In this document: positions 6,473 to 8,054 of the stretch, one piece after another | Layout of the letters: every line of letters begins with the position of its first letter | Position numbering within the stretch: position 1 is the first letter of the stretch | Assembly (NCBI GenBank): GCA_947177925.1 | Contig: CAMWWJ010000150.1 | Coordinates: 1-8,054 of the forward strand | Reading direction: 5' to 3' | Source of the DNA: an uncultured Lachnospiraceae bacterium | GTDB taxonomy: Bacteria > Bacillota > Clostridia > Lachnospirales > Lachnospiraceae | DNA length: 8,054 nt | Notes under the pieces: generated by a model | Seen by the model: only the letters and a program-made list of their open reading frames with translations | Databases searched by the model: none | Told to the model about the DNA's origin: nothing | Made by a program: the position numbers and the translations under genes

Positions 6473-7669
6473 TTATTTTGTCAATCTTGCAGTTTCCCTT
6501 GCAATGGCAAGCTCTTCATTGGTTGGAACTACCATGGCTGTTACCTTAGAACCAGGTTTTGAAATAATTACTTCTTCACCTCTTATGGCATTTTTTTCTT
6601 CATCCAGTTCGACTCCCAAATAACCTAAGTAGCTTAAAATAGCTGCTCTTACACTTCCGTTATTTTCTCCTACGCCTGCCGTAAAAGCAATAATATCCAC
6701 TCCATTCATAGCAGCCACATAGGCTCCTACATATTTTGCAACCCGATAGCTATATGTCTCTAAAGCTGTTTTTGCTGATTCGCTGCCTTCCTCTGCTGCC
6801 TGCCCCAAATCCCTGAAATCACTGGAAAGACCTTTTGACAAACCCAGGACCCCCGACTTTTTATTGCAGACCTCTATGATTTCTGCAGCAGTTTTATTTT
6901 CTCTTTCACAAAGGAAGCTGATAATAGCAGGATCCAAATCACCGGAACGGGTTCCCATAATCAATCCCTCCAAAGGAGTAAGTCCCATAGAGGTATCTAT
7001 GGAGTTTCCATCCTTTACAGCAGTAATGGATGCGCCATTTCCAAGATGGCATACGATGATTTTTAGTTCTTTTCTGTCTTTTTCCAATATTTCTGCTGCT
7101 CTTTTTGACACAAAATCATGGCTTGTTCCATGAAATCCATATCTTCTTACCTTATATGCTTCATAATATTCATATGGAAGACCATAAAGATATGCCTTTT
7201 TAGGCATGGTTTGATGAAATGCTGTATCAAATACTGCCACCATGGGAACTTCCGGCATAATTTCCCTGCAGGAATTGATTCCAATCAGGTTAGCCGGATT
7301 ATGGAGAGGCGCCAGATCGTTGCATTCTTCTATTGCCTTTAAGACCATTTCGTTAATTACCACACTGCTTGCAAACTTTTCTCCACCATGTACAATACGA
7401 TGTCCTACTGCCTCAATCTCATCTAAGGATTTGACTACACCAACCTGTTCATCTGTTAATCTTTCAATCACATATTTTACAGCATCGGTATGGTTATTCA
7501 TAGTAACCTGTTCCGTTTTCTTTTCCCCATTCTTTGGCTGGTGGGTAATGGCACTTCCCTCAATGCCAATCCTTTCACAAAGTCCTTTTGCCAGTACTTC
7601 TTCAGAATTACTGTTAATCAGCTGGTATTTTAAAGAAGAGCTGCCGCAGTTAATTACCAAAATATTCAT
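6473..7669 (-). CDS. ackA: Acetate kinase
   Basis: Acetate kinase catalyses reversible phosphoryl transfer between acetyl phosphate plus ADP and acetate plus ATP. It is the ATP-forming step of acetate fermentation in the cytoplasm. The 398-aa length is typical. Family motifs are all present: N7-x-G-S10-S-S12-x-K14 at the N-terminus, 'VGHRIVHGGE' with R91, H123, D148 in 'VFDTAFHQT', H180 in 'YGFHGTSH', 'HLGNGAS' (208-214), R241 in 'MGTRSGDLDP', 'AGVGEN' (331-336) and E385 in 'VPTNEE'. These match the substrate and metal residues known from the Methanosarcina enzyme. The ATG at 7667-7669 has AGAGG 9 nt upstream. Phosphotransacetylase (pta), the usual neighbour, is not adjacent: the gene upstream is an unrelated coiled-coil protein ending in a terminator, and two unknown membrane proteins follow. 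It therefore heads its own transcript. Confidence 0.98.
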   Translation of the reverse strand: MNILVINCGSSSLKYQLINSNSEEVLAKGLCERIGIEGSAITHQPKNGEKKTEQVTMNNHTDAVKYVIERLTDEQVGVVKSLDEIEAVGHRIVHGGEKFASSVVINEMVLKAIEECNDLAPLHNPANLIGINSCREIMPEVPMVAVFDTAFHQTMPKKAYLYGLPYEYYEAYKVRRYGFHGTSHDFVSKRAAEILEKDRKELKIIVCHLGNGASITAVKDGNSIDTSMGLTPLEGLIMGTRSGDLDPAIISFLCERENKTAAEIIEVCNKKSGVLGLSKGLSSDFRDLGQAAEEGSESAKTALETYSYRVAKYVGAYVAAMNGVDIIAFTAGVGENNGSVRAAILSYLGYLGVELDEEKNAIRGEEVIISKPGSKVTAMVVPTNEELAIARETARLTK

Positions 7670-7708
7670 TGTATAATACCTCTTTTCATTCTTGATTATA
7701 ATTATTTT

Positions 7709-7717
7709 ATTATAACA
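7709..7717 (-). promoter_or_regulatory. Extended -10 promoter candidate for ackA
   Basis: The minus strand reads TGTTATAAT (7717-7709), an extended -10 element with a perfect TATAAT. No good -35 is seen at 16-18 nt, as is common for extended -10 promoters. A second TATAAT on the same strand (7700-7695) with a weak TTAAGG -35 is an alternative. Both lie between the upstream terminator and the ackA ribosome binding site. Confidence 0.5.
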
Positions 7718-7740
7718 CCCTTAACATGCTTTTTCTATAA

Positions 7741-7797
7741 AAAATCCCCAAAATAATAAGCAATTGTAGGTAAAAGCTTATTGATTTTGAGGATTTT
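7741..7797 (-). terminator. Intrinsic terminator after the coiled-coil protein gene
   Basis: The arms 7776-7797 and 7741-7761 are complementary over about 21 pairs, with one bulged base and one position that is G-U on the minus strand (C-A mismatch on plus). The loop is about 14 nt. On the minus strand the stem ends GGGGATTTTTT, supplying the U run. It lies 31 nt after the stop of the coiled-coil gene and separates it from the ackA promoter. Confidence 0.85.
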
Positions 7798-7828
7798 CTT
7801 CTATTATCAATAGTATTGGGAAAAATGA

Positions 7829-8054
7829 TTATTTTTCCAAAAGCTTGATTCGGGTCTTTGTTTCCTCTATCTGCCCGTAATTGTCTAATGCAAGCTGATA
7901 GATATATGTTACCTTTTTGTTCATGTCTTTGATTTCTTCATTCATTCCATTATTTTCTCCGTGGATTCCATTCATCTCCTCATGGACTCCGCTGAGGTCT
8001 TTCCGGATTTCCTTCATTTCCTCATGCATTCCATCCATCTCTTCATGGACTCCG
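7829..8054 (-). CDS. Coiled-coil heptad-repeat protein, C-terminal part
   Basis: This is a partial gene: the frame stays open to the right edge, so the true start is outside the window and the ATG at 8036-8038 is probably internal. The visible part has seven consecutive seven-residue units of the form G-hydrophobic-H-E-E-hydrophobic-x (for example GVHEEMD, GMHEEMK, GVHEEMN, GMNEEIK). They are followed by a non-repeat end, 'YIYQLALDNYGQIEETKTRIKLLEK'. The hydrophobic residues at positions 2 and 6 of each unit, with polar residues between, indicate a long coiled coil. No membrane segment or catalytic motif is visible. I cannot name the family; the N-terminal part, which may carry the functional domain, is missing. 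The gene ends in a strong terminator and is transcriptionally separate from ackA. Confidence 0.75.
   Translation of the reverse strand, partial: GVHEEMDGMHEEMKEIRKDLSGVHEEMNGIHGENNGMNEEIKDMNKKVTYIYQLALDNYGQIEETKTRIKLLEK
7907..8053 (-). repeat. Seven tandem 21-nt (7-residue) coding repeats
   Basis: Read on the minus strand from 8053, the DNA divides into seven 21-nt units. Units 1 (8053-8033) and 4 (7990-7970) are the most alike, both beginning GGAGTCCATGA. Units 2, 5 and 6 are related, and 3 and 7 are diverged. Because the period is a multiple of three, gain or loss of units would change coiled-coil length without breaking the frame. The array probably continues beyond the edge. Confidence 0.7.

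Noticed and set aside
7242..7676. Plus-strand open frame of 144 codons opposite ackA
   Set aside because: It is a shadow of the strongly conserved ackA reading frame, and no start signal is seen.

Overview
The window looks like chromosomal DNA of a low-to-moderate GC Gram-positive anaerobe, most likely a clostridial species of the Lachnospiraceae type. This is inferred from the AT-rich intergenic stretches with TATAAT-like promoters, strong AAGGAGG-type ribosome binding sites, the fermentative acetate kinase, and the style of the paired ABC exporter. All recognisable protein genes are on the minus strand, so the window is best read from right to left.

Right edge to about 5378: the 3' end of a coiled-coil protein made of seven-residue repeats (cut by the window edge) ends in a strong intrinsic terminator. 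Acetate kinase (ackA) follows with its own extended -10 promoter. Two small membrane proteins of unknown function come next: one of 115 aa, 13 nt after ackA with its own ribosome binding site, and one of 217 aa, 80 nt further on. Phosphotransacetylase, the usual partner of ackA, is absent from the window.

About 5320 to 952: a two-gene operon for a heterodimeric ABC exporter. The first subunit (761 aa) has a large extracytoplasmic insertion and a degenerate Walker B/H-loop. The second (622 aa after start correction) has canonical catalytic residues and a degenerate signature. Together they give one consensus and one degenerate ATP site. A promoter and an inverted repeat at the predicted transcription start precede the operon, and an intrinsic terminator follows it.

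About 951 to 532: an intergenic region holding the most interesting object in the window. It is a predicted plus-strand small RNA (about 710-850) with a good sigma-A-type promoter, two copies of a 21-nt hairpin that differ only by two compensatory base-pair changes, and a terminator-like 3' stem. I do not recognise it as a known RNA family.

Left end: a MutT-like Nudix hydrolase (130-531), then AT-rich DNA with a candidate promoter reading out of the left edge.
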